Shown here one piece after another: positions 44,190 to 53,095 of a stretch of DNA of 64,000 bases. Under the pieces are notes generated by a model, which did no database searches, was not told the origin of the DNA, and saw only the letters and a program-made list of their open reading frames with translations. Made by a program: the position numbers and the translations under genes. Source of the stretch: Clostridium sp. JN-1 (GTDB lineage Bacteria; Bacillota; Clostridia; Clostridiales; Clostridiaceae); the NCBI RefSeq assembly GCF_003718715.1, contig NZ_CP033465.1, positions 2,108,001 to 2,172,000 of the forward strand, in the 5' to 3' direction. How positions within the stretch are numbered: position 1 is the first letter of the stretch; each line of letters starts with the position of its first letter.

Positions 44190-44708
44190 TAAAGAACATA
44201 ACGATCTACCTTGCACCAATACAGATAACTATACCCGTGCTGATGGTTCGTTCGACTATGTAAGATACCTTGATAGCTACACATAACCACTACGATACCC
44301 TGCATAATCTTAGCTCGACCCACATAAGATAAGTTGAAATTCTATTATAATCAAAACCTTTGTGAAACTTTAAAATTATTGACCATAATAAAACCCTTTC
44401 TTACCTTATGAAATCTTTCCTCCGACTATACATAAGCCTTTCAACCCATATATAATCTTTAGTCGACCCATATATACCCCTTTACAAAAGCGTATATAAG
44501 TCTTCGCTCAACCGTTATGTTCCTTACGCTATTTAATATACCTAATATACAAGAAGTCATACAATGTAAATTTATCCATAAAGCATTTTGGAAAAAAGTT
44601 TATTGATGAATAATATTAAATCCTAATGTTAAAGCTAAATCATGTTACTATTTATAATTTTACTGAAAATATTTATAGTTTATAGAATATTAATGCTGTG
44701 AGATTGAA
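44190..44708. other. Intergenic region with degenerate tandem motifs, no gene
   Basis: The region begins AAGAACATAACG and, about 310 bases on (near 44510-44525), has the inverse CGTTATGTTCCTT. Between them CGAC-containing units recur (TTCGACTATGTAAGATACC, CTCGACCCACATAAG, CCGACTATACATAAGCC, GTCGACCCATATATA). No open frame fits. It may be a decayed repeat or a structured RNA. Confidence 0.45.
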
Positions 44709-44732
44709 ATGAAAGGAGATAGATTTACTGTA

Positions 44733-45086
44733 ATGGAAAAGTTACTATGGGCATTCATCGTTGGTGGTGGAATATGCGTTATAGGACAATTAATGATGGA
44801 TGTATTTAAACTTACGCCTGCACACACTACATGTACTTTGGTAGTAATTGGAGCTATTTTAGGCGGTTTTGGATTATATGAACCTCTTGTTAAGTTTGCA
44901 GGTGCAGGTGCTTCAGTACCCATAAGCAGCTTTGGCAATGCCCTGGTTAAAGGTGCATTATTTGAGGCAGAGCAAACAGGTGTAATAGGAATTCTAACAG
45001 GAATATTCAAAATAACTAGTGCTGGAATTTCATCTGCTATAATCTTTGCATTCATTGCAGCATTGATATTTAAGCCTAAAGGTTAA
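44733..45086 (+). CDS. spoVAE: Stage V sporulation protein AE (SpoVAE/SpoVAEb-like)
   Basis: The product is 117 residues from the ATG at 44733 (AAAGGAG about 13 bases upstream; an earlier ATG at 44709 is weaker). The membrane protein reads [60 protein letters not shown], typical of SpoVAE. It is part of the channel that moves dipicolinic acid in and out of the spore core. It is first in a locus with two DUF1657 genes, a DUF421 gene, spoVAC and spoVAD. Confidence 0.93.
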   Translation: MEKLLWAFIVGGGICVIGQLMMDVFKLTPAHTTCTLVVIGAILGGFGLYEPLVKFAGAGASVPISSFGNALVKGALFEAEQTGVIGILTGIFKITSAGISSAIIFAFIAALIFKPKG

Positions 45087-45111
45087 TCTTCAAATATGGA
45101 GGGAGAAGGAA

Positions 45112-45318
45112 ATGGCAGTTGGCTCGAAAGTAAAGCAAACATTAGCAAGTTTAAAAGGCGTAGAAAGCACATTAAGATTATATTCCCTACAAAGTGCAAA
45201 TGAAGAAGAAAGAATGGTCTATAAGAAGGCTCTAAAAACAGCAGAATCAGTTATTCAGGATTTAGAATATAGAATAAAAGAAATAGAGTTTGAAGAACCC
45301 CAATATAAGGGTAACTAA
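45112..45318 (+). CDS. DUF1657 protein
   Basis: The 68-residue helical protein begins AVGSKVKQTLASLKGVESTLRLYSLQSANEEERMVYKKAL and ends EFEEPQYKGN. DUF1657 proteins occur chiefly beside spoVA2-type genes in spore formers. Their role is unknown. AGGGAGAAGG precedes the ATG. It ends 14 bases before the DUF421 gene, so one transcript is likely. Confidence 0.9.
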   Translation: MAVGSKVKQTLASLKGVESTLRLYSLQSANEEERMVYKKALKTAESVIQDLEYRIKEIEFEEPQYKGN

Positions 45319-45332
45319 GGAAGAAAAAATTC

Positions 45333-46193
45333 ATGCAAAGTTGGGTTACAGTGCTGTTAAGGACCATAATTGTATTTTTTGTAGCACTAGCAATAGTAAG
45401 ACTTATGGGTAAAGGGAGTATATCAAGAGCAGCGCCATTTAAATTTGTAAGTTATATTGTAATTTCTATTATCATTTCTCTTGTTTTATTAGGTTTGGTA
45501 ACAAGTGTATCCCATTACCTCATTATCCTGGTTACTTGGATTATACTAACTTTTGTCTTAGATTATCTCTCATTAAAGAGTAAGTGGTTTCATGACTTTA
45601 TCAATGGAAAAGAAACAGTATTAATTAAACATGGTAAAGTTATGGAAGAACATTTAAAGGAAGTAAGATTTACCGGTGAAGAACTTTTAAGAGAATTGCG
45701 GTCAAGAAATGCTTTTAATTTAGCAGATGTAGAGTTTGCTGTTATGGAAACCACTGGCGAGATAAATGTTTTACTAAAGTCAGATAAAAAGCCCATTACA
45801 CCGCATGATTTACAAAGGAAAGTTGCTCCTTTATCTGAGCCTCAAACTATAATATTAGATGGGACAATTCTTGATGAACCCCTGTCAACTAGAGGATTAA
45901 ATCGAGAGTGGTTAAATGCTGAACTGTCAAAGGTTGGAGTAAGCAGTGATAATGTTTTTATTGGTCAAGTAGACTCTTCAGGTGATTTGTTTATTGACCT
46001 GTTTGATGATGCCATACAAGTTAATAAACCTCAGGTAAAAGAGCTGCTGTATGCAAGTATTTCAAAATGTCAAGCTGATCTTCTAACTTTTTCATTAGAA
46101 AGTGATGATCCTAAAGTTAAAAATATGTATTCTGTGAATGCCAGAAAGCTCAAAAAAATGATGGATAAATTAGAAGCATATTTATTACGCTAA
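45333..46193 (+). CDS. DUF421 (YetF-like) membrane protein with a DUF1657-like tail
   Basis: The 286-residue product has three N-terminal membrane spans (about 5-85; VLLRTIIVFFVALAIVRLMGKGS). A cytoplasmic DUF421 domain follows, with INGKETVLIKHGKVMEEHLKEVRFTGEELLRELRSRNAFNLADVEFAVMETTGEINVLLK. The last 50 residues (ELLYASISKCQADLLTFSLE, DPKVKNMYSVNARKLKKMMD) align with the two flanking DUF1657 proteins, which suggests a fusion. YetF-type proteins occur in mobile spoVA2 operons and influence spore properties there. Confidence 0.9.
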   Translation: MQSWVTVLLRTIIVFFVALAIVRLMGKGSISRAAPFKFVSYIVISIIISLVLLGLVTSVSHYLIILVTWIILTFVLDYLSLKSKWFHDFINGKETVLIKHGKVMEEHLKEVRFTGEELLRELRSRNAFNLADVEFAVMETTGEINVLLKSDKKPITPHDLQRKVAPLSEPQTIILDGTILDEPLSTRGLNREWLNAELSKVGVSSDNVFIGQVDSSGDLFIDLFDDAIQVNKPQVKELLYASISKCQADLLTFSLESDDPKVKNMYSVNARKLKKMMDKLEAYLLR

Positions 46194-46207
46194 AAGGTGG
46201 TAGTATA

Positions 46208-46687
46208 ATGTCAAATAAGAAAAAGAAAAAGCTTACCCCTACTCAGCAGGAATATCAAAATTTTACAAAGGACATGGAACCTAAGCGGCATGTTTTAAAA
46301 AATTGTATAAGGGCATTTTTTGTTGGGGGTTTTATATGTACAATTGGTCAATTACTTCAGTGGTTTTTCATGAAATATTTTAACTTTACAGAGAAGACTG
46401 CAGGAGATCCTGCCACAGCAGTTTTAATTATAATCGCAGTTTTACTTACTGGCTTTGGAGTCTTTGATCATATTGCACAATGGGCAGGAGCAGGTACTGC
46501 TATTCCAATTACAGGATTTGCAAATACTATGGCGTCTGCTGCAATTGAACATAAAACCGAAGGATATGTATTGGGTGTTGGAGGAAATATGTTTAAACTT
46601 TCTGGACCAGTAATAACTTATGGGGTCTTTTCAGCCTTTGTTGTTGCACTAGTAAAAATAACTATAAAGTGGTTAGGTGGTATGTAA
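46208..46687 (+). CDS. spoVAC: Stage V sporulation protein AC
   Basis: The 159-residue membrane protein starts with a lysine-rich N-terminus (SNKKKKKLTPTQQEYQNF). Then come NCIRAFFVGGFICTIGQLLQWFFMKYF, GVFDHIAQWAGAGTAIPITGFANTMASAAIEHKTEGYVLGVGGNMFKLSGPVI, the SpoVAC signature. SpoVAC acts as a mechanosensitive-type channel in the spore inner membrane. spoVAD begins at the base after its stop codon. Confidence 0.96.
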   Translation: MSNKKKKKLTPTQQEYQNFTKDMEPKRHVLKNCIRAFFVGGFICTIGQLLQWFFMKYFNFTEKTAGDPATAVLIIIAVLLTGFGVFDHIAQWAGAGTAIPITGFANTMASAAIEHKTEGYVLGVGGNMFKLSGPVITYGVFSAFVVALVKITIKWLGGM

Positions 46688-47689
46688 ATGCTCAAAGGTC
46701 ATCAAACATGGGTTTTTAACTCTAAACCAGTAATTATAGCCTCTGCTGCAGTAGGTGGACCATTTGAATCTAAAGGTCCATTAGCTGATGATTTTGATAT
46801 TCTGCATGAAGATACTTGGTTAGGACAGGATAGCTTTGAAAAAGCAGAAAAAAAGATGATAGAACAAGCATGTGAAACAGCAATTAACAAAGCGAACATA
46901 AAAAAAGAGGATATTCAATTTTTTATCAGTGGAGACTTAATGAATCAAATTATATCTAGCAGCTTTGCTGCCCGCACTCTTGGGATACCATTCTTAGGTA
47001 TTTATGGTGCTTGCTCAAGTGCTATGGAAGGTCTTGCACTAGCTTCTCAATTAGTTGACAGCAATTGTGCAAAATATGTAATAACATCTGCATCCAGCCA
47101 TAATATGGCGGCAGAAAAACTATACAGGTATCCTACAGAGTATGGTGCCCAAAAGCCTCCAACAGCTCAGTGGACAGTAACGGGAGCTGGGGCAGGTTTG
47201 GTAGCTCAAAAAGGTACGGGTCCAAGAGTTGTTTCAGCAACCATTGGCAGGGTAGTAGATATGGGACTTACGGATCCTTTTAATATGGGAGCAGCAATGG
47301 CACCAGCAGCAGTGGCTACAATAGAAGCACATTTTAGAGATTTAAATATAGATCCATCTTATTATGATGTTATTGCAACTGGAGATTTAGGAAGTGTTGG
47401 ACACGAAATTGCCAGTGAACTTTTAAAAAAGCATGGACTTGAAATTCCAAAAGAAATATTTACAGACTGTGGACTATTGATATACAAGGGAACTCAGCCT
47501 GTAATGGCTGGTGGGAGTGGATGTGGTTGTTCAGCTGCCGTTACTTATGGACATTTTCTTAAACGTATGCTGAAAGGAGAACTAAAGAGAATATTAATTG
47601 TTGCAACAGGTGCATTATTATCACCTCTATCCTACCAGCAGAAAGAAAGCATACCTTGTATTGCCCATGCGGTATCAATAGAAATATAA
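46688..47689 (+). CDS. spoVAD: Stage V sporulation protein AD
   Basis: The 333-residue thiolase-fold protein has GHQTWVFNSKPVIIASAAVGGPFESKGPLADDFD, then LGIPFLGIYGACSSAMEGLALA with the cysteine of the condensing-enzyme fold, and GGSGCGCSAAVTYGHFLKRM. In Bacillus SpoVAD binds dipicolinic acid directly. It abuts spoVAC with no gap, implying translational coupling. Confidence 0.96.
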   Translation: MLKGHQTWVFNSKPVIIASAAVGGPFESKGPLADDFDILHEDTWLGQDSFEKAEKKMIEQACETAINKANIKKEDIQFFISGDLMNQIISSSFAARTLGIPFLGIYGACSSAMEGLALASQLVDSNCAKYVITSASSHNMAAEKLYRYPTEYGAQKPPTAQWTVTGAGAGLVAQKGTGPRVVSATIGRVVDMGLTDPFNMGAAMAPAAVATIEAHFRDLNIDPSYYDVIATGDLGSVGHEIASELLKKHGLEIPKEIFTDCGLLIYKGTQPVMAGGSGCGCSAAVTYGHFLKRMLKGELKRILIVATGALLSPLSYQQKESIPCIAHAVSIEI

Positions 47690-47741
47690 AATCATTCACT
47701 AATTAATTATAGATATATATTTAAAGAATGCTTGAAAGGAG

Positions 47742-47957
47742 GTGACAATTATGACAGTAGGAACACAGATGCAACAAGCTATTGCAGGCATACAAAGTGC
47801 TGCTGCAACAATGAAAACCTTTGCTCTAGAAACAGAGGATAAGAAAGCAAAACAAGATTTCCAGCAAATAGCTCAAAATCTTGATTGTGCACTAACAACA
47901 CTAAAAGGAAGGCAAAAATATATTGAGCAGCAAGAACCTCAATATAAGCAATGTTAG
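47742..47957 (+). CDS. DUF1657 protein, second copy
   Basis: The 71-residue helical protein (TVGTQMQQAIAGIQSAAATMKTFALETEDKKAKQDF) ends EQQEPQYKQC, the same EEPQYK tail as the first copy. AAAGGAGGTG precedes the ATG. It is the last gene of the plus-strand spoVA unit; a terminator follows. Confidence 0.9.
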   Translation: MTIMTVGTQMQQAIAGIQSAAATMKTFALETEDKKAKQDFQQIAQNLDCALTTLKGRQKYIEQQEPQYKQC

Positions 47958-47981
47958 ATTATTCTTATTAAGACGCAAAAG

Positions 47982-48010
47982 AGGAGAAAATATTAATTTC
48001 TCCTTTTTTT
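47982..48010 (+). terminator. Terminator of the spoVA operon
   Basis: AGGAGAAA and TTTCTCCT flank a 9-base loop and are followed by a run of seven T residues. Confidence 0.85.
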
Positions 48011-48056
48011 ATTGTGTTTTAACTATTTGAAATATGCACTAAAAACTTGGTACTTA

Positions 48057-48422
48057 CTATTTACATAATCCATCCCAATGTTCATTGGATTCACTTAATT
48101 CCATTAAAGCTGCAGATTTATCTTTAGCAGTGATAGAAGCTTTAAGTCGATTAATACTTACAGTTAAGTTATGTATTTCACCTCTCTCACCACTAAATTG
48201 AATTCGTTTAGCAACAGTTTTCCAGGCTGTTTCTAATTTGCTCTCATTTTGCTCCGCTAATGTCCAGTCATCTGACATTACTGCTTTTGTAGTTGTTTCG
48301 AGATACTTTGGAACATTGTCCCAATCTCCTTGAGGGTGTTTAAGAAATCCACCACTAAGTGAAATTATAATCGACATTGCTATTATAGCTATAGGAGTAA
48401 ATATAACAAAAAATCTTCTCAT
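48057..48422 (-). CDS. DUF4363 protein
   Basis: The product is about 121 residues from the second ATG of MMRRFF (48422; GGAGG seven bases upstream). One N-terminal membrane anchor (FFVIFTPIAIIAMSIIISL) precedes a helical outer domain with ETAWKTVAKRIQFSGERGEIHNLTVSINRLKASI, the DUF4363 pattern. It probably pairs with the DUF421 gene 47 bases upstream. The pair faces the spoVA operon and is likely part of the same spore locus. Confidence 0.82.
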   Translation of the reverse strand: MRRFFVIFTPIAIIAMSIIISLSGGFLKHPQGDWDNVPKYLETTTKAVMSDDWTLAEQNESKLETAWKTVAKRIQFSGERGEIHNLTVSINRLKASITAKDKSAALMELSESNEHWDGLCK

Positions 48423-48487
48423 CATTATTCCTCCATTCATAATTTTTATAATTTAATATGCTGATTTTTTTCATGCAAACTAAAATA

Positions 48488-49216
48488 CTAATATGGTCCT
48501 TTAAAATCTCCCACAACTATAGGCTTTTTTATCCTATCCTTATATTTGTCTACATATAGAGAACCTGATGCCTCATAGGTTGCTAGGAATACTTCAGAAG
48601 GGTCCTTTACTCCAAATTTCTTAAGTTCAGACATTAACCAATAACGATCACGATTTATTTGTTTTAAATTTAGATCCACTACTATTCCATCATAAATTAA
48701 TTCTATCCCTAATCCTGTTTTAGACACAGGAATGTTCATATCTTTGGCTGTAACTGGCTGCAGCTCGGGTTTTTTTAAGACAGAAAGATCACCATTTGGT
48801 TCTAAGACTGCAAAGTGAACTTCATTTAAATCAAATATATCTTTACTTCTCAATTGCTGAAGTAAATTTGTGGTATTATATCTTAATTTACGCATATTAT
48901 TTTCTAATATAACACCATTCATTATTAGTATTGTTGGTTCCCCTTCTATACATTTTGCGGCAAACCGTGATTTAGTTGTCAGCAAATCAACAGCTAAGCC
49001 AGCGACCGTCCAAGTAGTAAGTGCAACCCACTGCGGCCATATTCTACTCGATAAATCTAATGATATAGAAGCAGCCATTGACCCAATAGTAATTCCTAGT
49101 ACATAATCGAAAAGAGTAAGCTGACTTATTTGCTTTTTACCTAGAAAACGTGCATATACTATTAATAATAAAAAAGCAACTATCGATCTTACAAGTGTTA
49201 CAAGTCCTTCGTTCAT
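48488..49216 (-). CDS. DUF421 (YetF-like) membrane protein
   Basis: The 242-residue product has N-terminal spans (TLVRSIVAFLLLIVYARFLGKKQISQLTLFDYVLGITIGSMAASISLD). A DUF421 domain follows, with CIEGEPTILIMNGVILENNMRKLRYNTTNLLQQLRSKDIFDLNEVHFAVLEPNGDLSVL. It lacks the DUF1657-like tail of its paralogue at 45333. Spore location is inferred from the locus. Confidence 0.92.
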   Translation of the reverse strand: MNEGLVTLVRSIVAFLLLIVYARFLGKKQISQLTLFDYVLGITIGSMAASISLDLSSRIWPQWVALTTWTVAGLAVDLLTTKSRFAAKCIEGEPTILIMNGVILENNMRKLRYNTTNLLQQLRSKDIFDLNEVHFAVLEPNGDLSVLKKPELQPVTAKDMNIPVSKTGLGIELIYDGIVVDLNLKQINRDRYWLMSELKKFGVKDPSEVFLATYEASGSLYVDKYKDRIKKPIVVGDFKGPY

Positions 49217-49352
49217 TGATATTACCCCTATCTATTATATTAGTTTTTATGAATTTGAAATCAATTCATTTATCTAACACATATAAATAGGATAACTCAT
49301 ATATAAATTAATTATTCTAATGAGATAAAAATTAAACTGTAACTCATAATAT

Positions 49353-49806
49353 AAAAAAAACAGAGGACAAAGGACAGAGGACAATTGACAAAAAAGGAGG
49401 ATTTTTCTCCGCTATACTACGAAAAATCTTTAATAAAAAAACGACCATAGCCGCGTTGTTTCGCTTCGCTCAACTTCTTTTGGGCACAGCCCTTAACTAA
49501 GCTGCTTTATTATTAACTTTTTATCATTAAATTTTTATATAACTATACATTTTATGCGATAGCATATTAATATTATATACTTTAAAATTCATATGTTATC
49601 CCATGAATACCTTCATAATAAATAAATAAAAGAACATATCTAAATTTGATTTACACAAATCTAGGTACGTTCTCATGGTTACACAATGTTTCGCTGAAGC
49701 GAAACATTGCTAACTTGTATAAATTTAAAAATTCTTTTGCGTTAGCAAAAAATCAACCTTCTCTGTCCTATGTCCTCTGTCCTCTAAAAATGCTTAGCAT
49801 TTTTTT
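49353..49806. repeat. AGGACA-flanked intergenic element, copy C (long)
   Basis: The left end is CAGAGGACAAAGGACAGAGG, then GGAGGATTTTTCTCCGCT. The centre differs from the other copies and is AT-rich. The right half has AATGTTTCGCTGAAGCGAAAC, TTCTTTTGCGTTAGC and the inverse CTGTCCTATGTCCTCTGTCC. It ends in the AAAAATGCTTAGCATTTTT hairpin just beyond the valS stop, probably acting as its terminator. Confidence 0.75.
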
Positions 49807-49809
49807 ATA

Positions 49810-52461
49810 TTATTTACTTAAGTTGTTTAATCTTTCAATTACTTCTTCAAGCATTTGACTGTATTTCTTTCCTTTGTTCTTTTCTTCATCTACAACTTTT
49901 TGAGGTGCCTTAGCTACAAATTTTTCATTTGAAAGTTTCTTTTGTACCCTTTCAATTTCCTTTTCTAATCTTTGTTTTTCCTTATTTAATCTTTCAAGTT
50001 CTTTTTCAAGATCAATAAGTTCAAGTAAAGGCATAAATATTTCTGCACCTCTTGTAACAACTGAAACTACATTTTTAGAAATTCCACTTTTATCATCCAA
50101 AAATTCAACCTTGCTAGCTGATGCAATTTTTTCAAAATATGGTATACCATTTTGAAATGCTTGTTTTGCATTATTTTCAGTAACATATACCATAATTTTA
50201 GCTTTTCTTGAAGGAGGAACATTCATTTCAGTTCTAACATTTCTAAGTGATTTTATAGCTTCTATAATATATTCCATATCACTTTCAGCTTTTGGATCAT
50301 CAATTTCTTCTCTGTATTCAGGCCATTTTGAAATTGTTATTGATTCATACTTTGTATTTAAATGAGTATATATCTCTTCTGTAATAAATGGCATTATTGG
50401 ATGTAATAATTGTAAGCTTGTAGTCAATACTTCATTTAATACATTAAATGCCACTCCCTTAGCTTCTTGATTATCTCCATACATAACTGGTTTTACAAGT
50501 TCAATATACCAGTCACAGAATTCACCCCATATAAAGTCATAAATCTTTTGTGCTGCAATTCCAAGTTCAAATTTTTCTATGTTATCTGTTACTTCCTTTA
50601 CAACTTTATTCATTCTAGATAATATCCATTTATCCGCTTCAGTATAATTCTTACAATCTTTATATTTATTCATCACATCTTCATCTAAGTTCATGAGAAC
50701 AAATCTTGAAGCATTCCATATCTTATTTGCAAAGTTTCTAGATGCTTCTACTCTTTCAGGATAATATCTTATATCATTTCCCGGTGCATTTCCACTTATT
50801 AAAGTAAATCTAAGTGCATCAGCACCAAATTCATTTATTACATCTATTGGATCAACACCATTTCCAAGAGATTTAGACATTTTTCTTCCTTGTGAATCTC
50901 TTACTATACCGTGTATTAATACATGGTCAAATGGTATATCATTCATACAGTAAAGTCCAGAGAATACCATTCTTGCTACCCAGAAGAATATTATGTCGTA
51001 TCCTGTAACAAGTGTATTATTAGGATAAAAATACTTTAAGTCTTGAGTTTGATCTGGCCATCCAAGTGTAGAGAAAGGCCAAAGTGCTGAACTAAACCAA
51101 GTATCAAGTACATCTTTATCCTGCTCTAAATTTTGACTTCCACATTTAGTACATTCATGCGGTGTATCGACTGATACAATAATTTCTCCGCAGTCTTTAC
51201 AATACCATACTGGAATTCTATGCCCCCACCAAAGCTGTCTTGATATACACCAATCCTTTATATTCTCCATCCAGTTAAAGTATGTCTTGTCAAACCTTTC
51301 TGGCACAAACTTAACTTTTTTATTTTTTACAACTTCTATTGCTGGTTTTGCAAGAGATTCCATCTTTACAAACCACTGCTTTGAAATCATAGGTTCTACT
51401 ACGCTTCCGCATCTATCATGACAGCCTACATTGTGGTCAAGTTCTTCAACACTTACTAAAAATCCTTGTTCTTCTAGATCTTTAACTATTACATCTCTAG
51501 CTTCATATCTATCAAGTCCATCATATTTAGTTCCAGGAAATTTAATTGTTCCATTTGGATTCATAATAATTATTTCTTCAAGATCATGTCTCTTTCCTAC
51601 TCCATAATCATTAGGATCATGAGCTGGAGTTATTTTAACTGCACCTGTTCCAAATTCAAGGTCAACATAATCATCTGCTATAACTGGAATTTCTCTATTA
51701 ACTAATGGAAGAATTAATGTTTTTCCAATTAAGTGTGTATATCTTTCATCTTTGGGATTTACTGCAACTGCAGTATCTCCAAGCATTGTTTCAGGTCTTG
51801 TCGTTGCTATTTCAAGGTATTCGTCGCTTCCAACTACAGGATACTTTATGTGCCAAAGATGGCCTTTTTCCTCGGTATACTCAATTTCAGCATCAGACAA
51901 AGCAGTTTGACATTTTGGGCACCAGTTTATAATTCTATTTCCCTGATATATGAGGCCATCATTGTATAACTTTACAAATACAGTTCTAACTGCTTTATTT
52001 AACTTTTCATCCATAGTGAATCTTTCTCTTGTAAAGTCAACTGAAGCTCCTAATTTTTTAATTTGCTTCCTTATTCTCTCTCTGTATTCATCTGACCATT
52101 TCCATACCTCTTTTAAGAAAGCCTCTCTTCCCATTTCCTTTTTCTTTAAGCCTTTTTTGAGAAGTTCTTTTTCGACTTTAACTTCTGTTGCTATACTTGC
52201 ATGATCTTCACCTGGAAGCCATAATACATTGTATCCCTGCATCCTCTTTGTTCTTATAAGTATATCTTGAATAGTATCATCTAGTGCATGACCTAAGTGA
52301 AGTTTTCCAGTAATATTTGGCGGCGGTAAAACTATAGTATAAGGTTTTTTATTTTCATCATTGTTAGGTGTAAAGTATCCCTTTTCTTCCCAATTCTTAT
52401 AAATCCTATCTTCAAACTCTTGTGGATCATATGTCTTTGCAATATTCTTCGATTCTTCCAT
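49810..52461 (-). CDS. valS: Valyl-tRNA synthetase
   Basis: The 883-residue class I synthetase has the HIGH-type motif [18 protein letters not shown] near residue 50. The editing (CP1) domain has [33 protein letters not shown], a CxxC pair in CTKCGSQN, and KMSKS as [14 protein letters not shown] near residue 525 follow. A C-terminal coiled coil ([22 protein letters not shown]) ends the protein. A T-box leader with a GTA specifier controls it by uncharged tRNA-Val. Confidence 0.97.
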   Translation of the reverse strand: MEESKNIAKTYDPQEFEDRIYKNWEEKGYFTPNNDENKKPYTIVLPPPNITGKLHLGHALDDTIQDILIRTKRMQGYNVLWLPGEDHASIATEVKVEKELLKKGLKKKEMGREAFLKEVWKWSDEYRERIRKQIKKLGASVDFTRERFTMDEKLNKAVRTVFVKLYNDGLIYQGNRIINWCPKCQTALSDAEIEYTEEKGHLWHIKYPVVGSDEYLEIATTRPETMLGDTAVAVNPKDERYTHLIGKTLILPLVNREIPVIADDYVDLEFGTGAVKITPAHDPNDYGVGKRHDLEEIIIMNPNGTIKFPGTKYDGLDRYEARDVIVKDLEEQGFLVSVEELDHNVGCHDRCGSVVEPMISKQWFVKMESLAKPAIEVVKNKKVKFVPERFDKTYFNWMENIKDWCISRQLWWGHRIPVWYCKDCGEIIVSVDTPHECTKCGSQNLEQDKDVLDTWFSSALWPFSTLGWPDQTQDLKYFYPNNTLVTGYDIIFFWVARMVFSGLYCMNDIPFDHVLIHGIVRDSQGRKMSKSLGNGVDPIDVINEFGADALRFTLISGNAPGNDIRYYPERVEASRNFANKIWNASRFVLMNLDEDVMNKYKDCKNYTEADKWILSRMNKVVKEVTDNIEKFELGIAAQKIYDFIWGEFCDWYIELVKPVMYGDNQEAKGVAFNVLNEVLTTSLQLLHPIMPFITEEIYTHLNTKYESITISKWPEYREEIDDPKAESDMEYIIEAIKSLRNVRTEMNVPPSRKAKIMVYVTENNAKQAFQNGIPYFEKIASASKVEFLDDKSGISKNVVSVVTRGAEIFMPLLELIDLEKELERLNKEKQRLEKEIERVQKKLSNEKFVAKAPQKVVDEEKNKGKKYSQMLEEVIERLNNLSK

Positions 52462-52529
52462 ATTTCTTCCTCCTTAACTTTATTTAAAACTCATAGTAAC
52501 TATAACTATATTTTGCATAATAAAATAAA

Positions 52530-52781
52530 AAAAAGACCTTTCATCCAATAAAGGACGAAAAGCCGCGTTACCACCTTTTTTCCTGCAAAAATACAGGCTC
52601 TTAATCAAAATAACGGTTAAGAAAACCGATTCCACTTACTAAACTTCAGTAGAAAAACTCCAAAGCTACCTTCAAAGTAAATCTCATAGGAAGTCTTTCA
52701 GCTAACAAACTTCCTCTCTTTGTAAAAGATTATTACTTTTACTCCTCTTTTTCACAGTTTTATAAAATCTTTTAATTGTTA
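52530..52781 (-). promoter_or_regulatory. T-box riboswitch (valine)
   Basis: Minus-strand elements in order: stem I with AGAGAGGAAGTT, the specifier region GAAGGTAGC (GTA, Val), TGGAG, the T-box core AAGGTGGTAACGCGG, then TTTCGTCC and a terminator CCTTTATTGGATGAAAGG with a T run. The tRNA-Val (TAC) at 3408-3483 can read this specifier. Pairing with uncharged tRNA favours antitermination. Confidence 0.95.
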
Positions 52782-52787
52782 ATTACT

Positions 52788-52815
52788 ATTATAACTTTAA
52801 TTTTTAAGCTGTCAA
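52788..52815 (-). promoter_or_regulatory. valS promoter
   Basis: TTGACA (52810-52815) and TATAAT (52788-52793) are 16 bases apart on the minus strand, just ahead of the T-box leader. An AT-rich hairpin (AAAACATTTT / AAAATGTTTT) lies just upstream. Confidence 0.8.
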
Positions 52816-53030
52816 GTTCAATTTTAAAACATTTTATTCACAAAATGTTTTAAAAAAGTACATTGTTATTTCACAAATATGACATAGCAATGTAACAATT
52901 ACCTTATATACTTGATGATAAAGCTTATAAAATTATAATAAGTCCCCCTTATTATAAAAAATAAGTACTGGCAATTATAATGTCTAGTGCTTATCTATAT
53001 TATCTTATATTTAAATTCTTACATTTAAGA

Positions 53031-53075
53031 ACCCTATAGTATTGACATATTTCAAGTTGTCAATTCCTATAGGGT
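53031..53075. terminator. Hairpin after the secreted Ig/TIM-barrel gene
   Basis: ACCCTATAG with TTGACA and the inverse TGTCAA with CTATAGGGT form a stem of about 15 bp, interrupted once. It lies 20 bases past the stop codon. The T run is weak on the minus strand. Confidence 0.55.
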
Positions 53076-53095
53076 AAAATTTTTTGACTTAATAT

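Noticed and set aside
40772-44700. cas genes beside the CRISPR array
   Set aside because: Neighbouring genes are a methyltransferase, a nitroreductase and dut; no Cas motif was seen.
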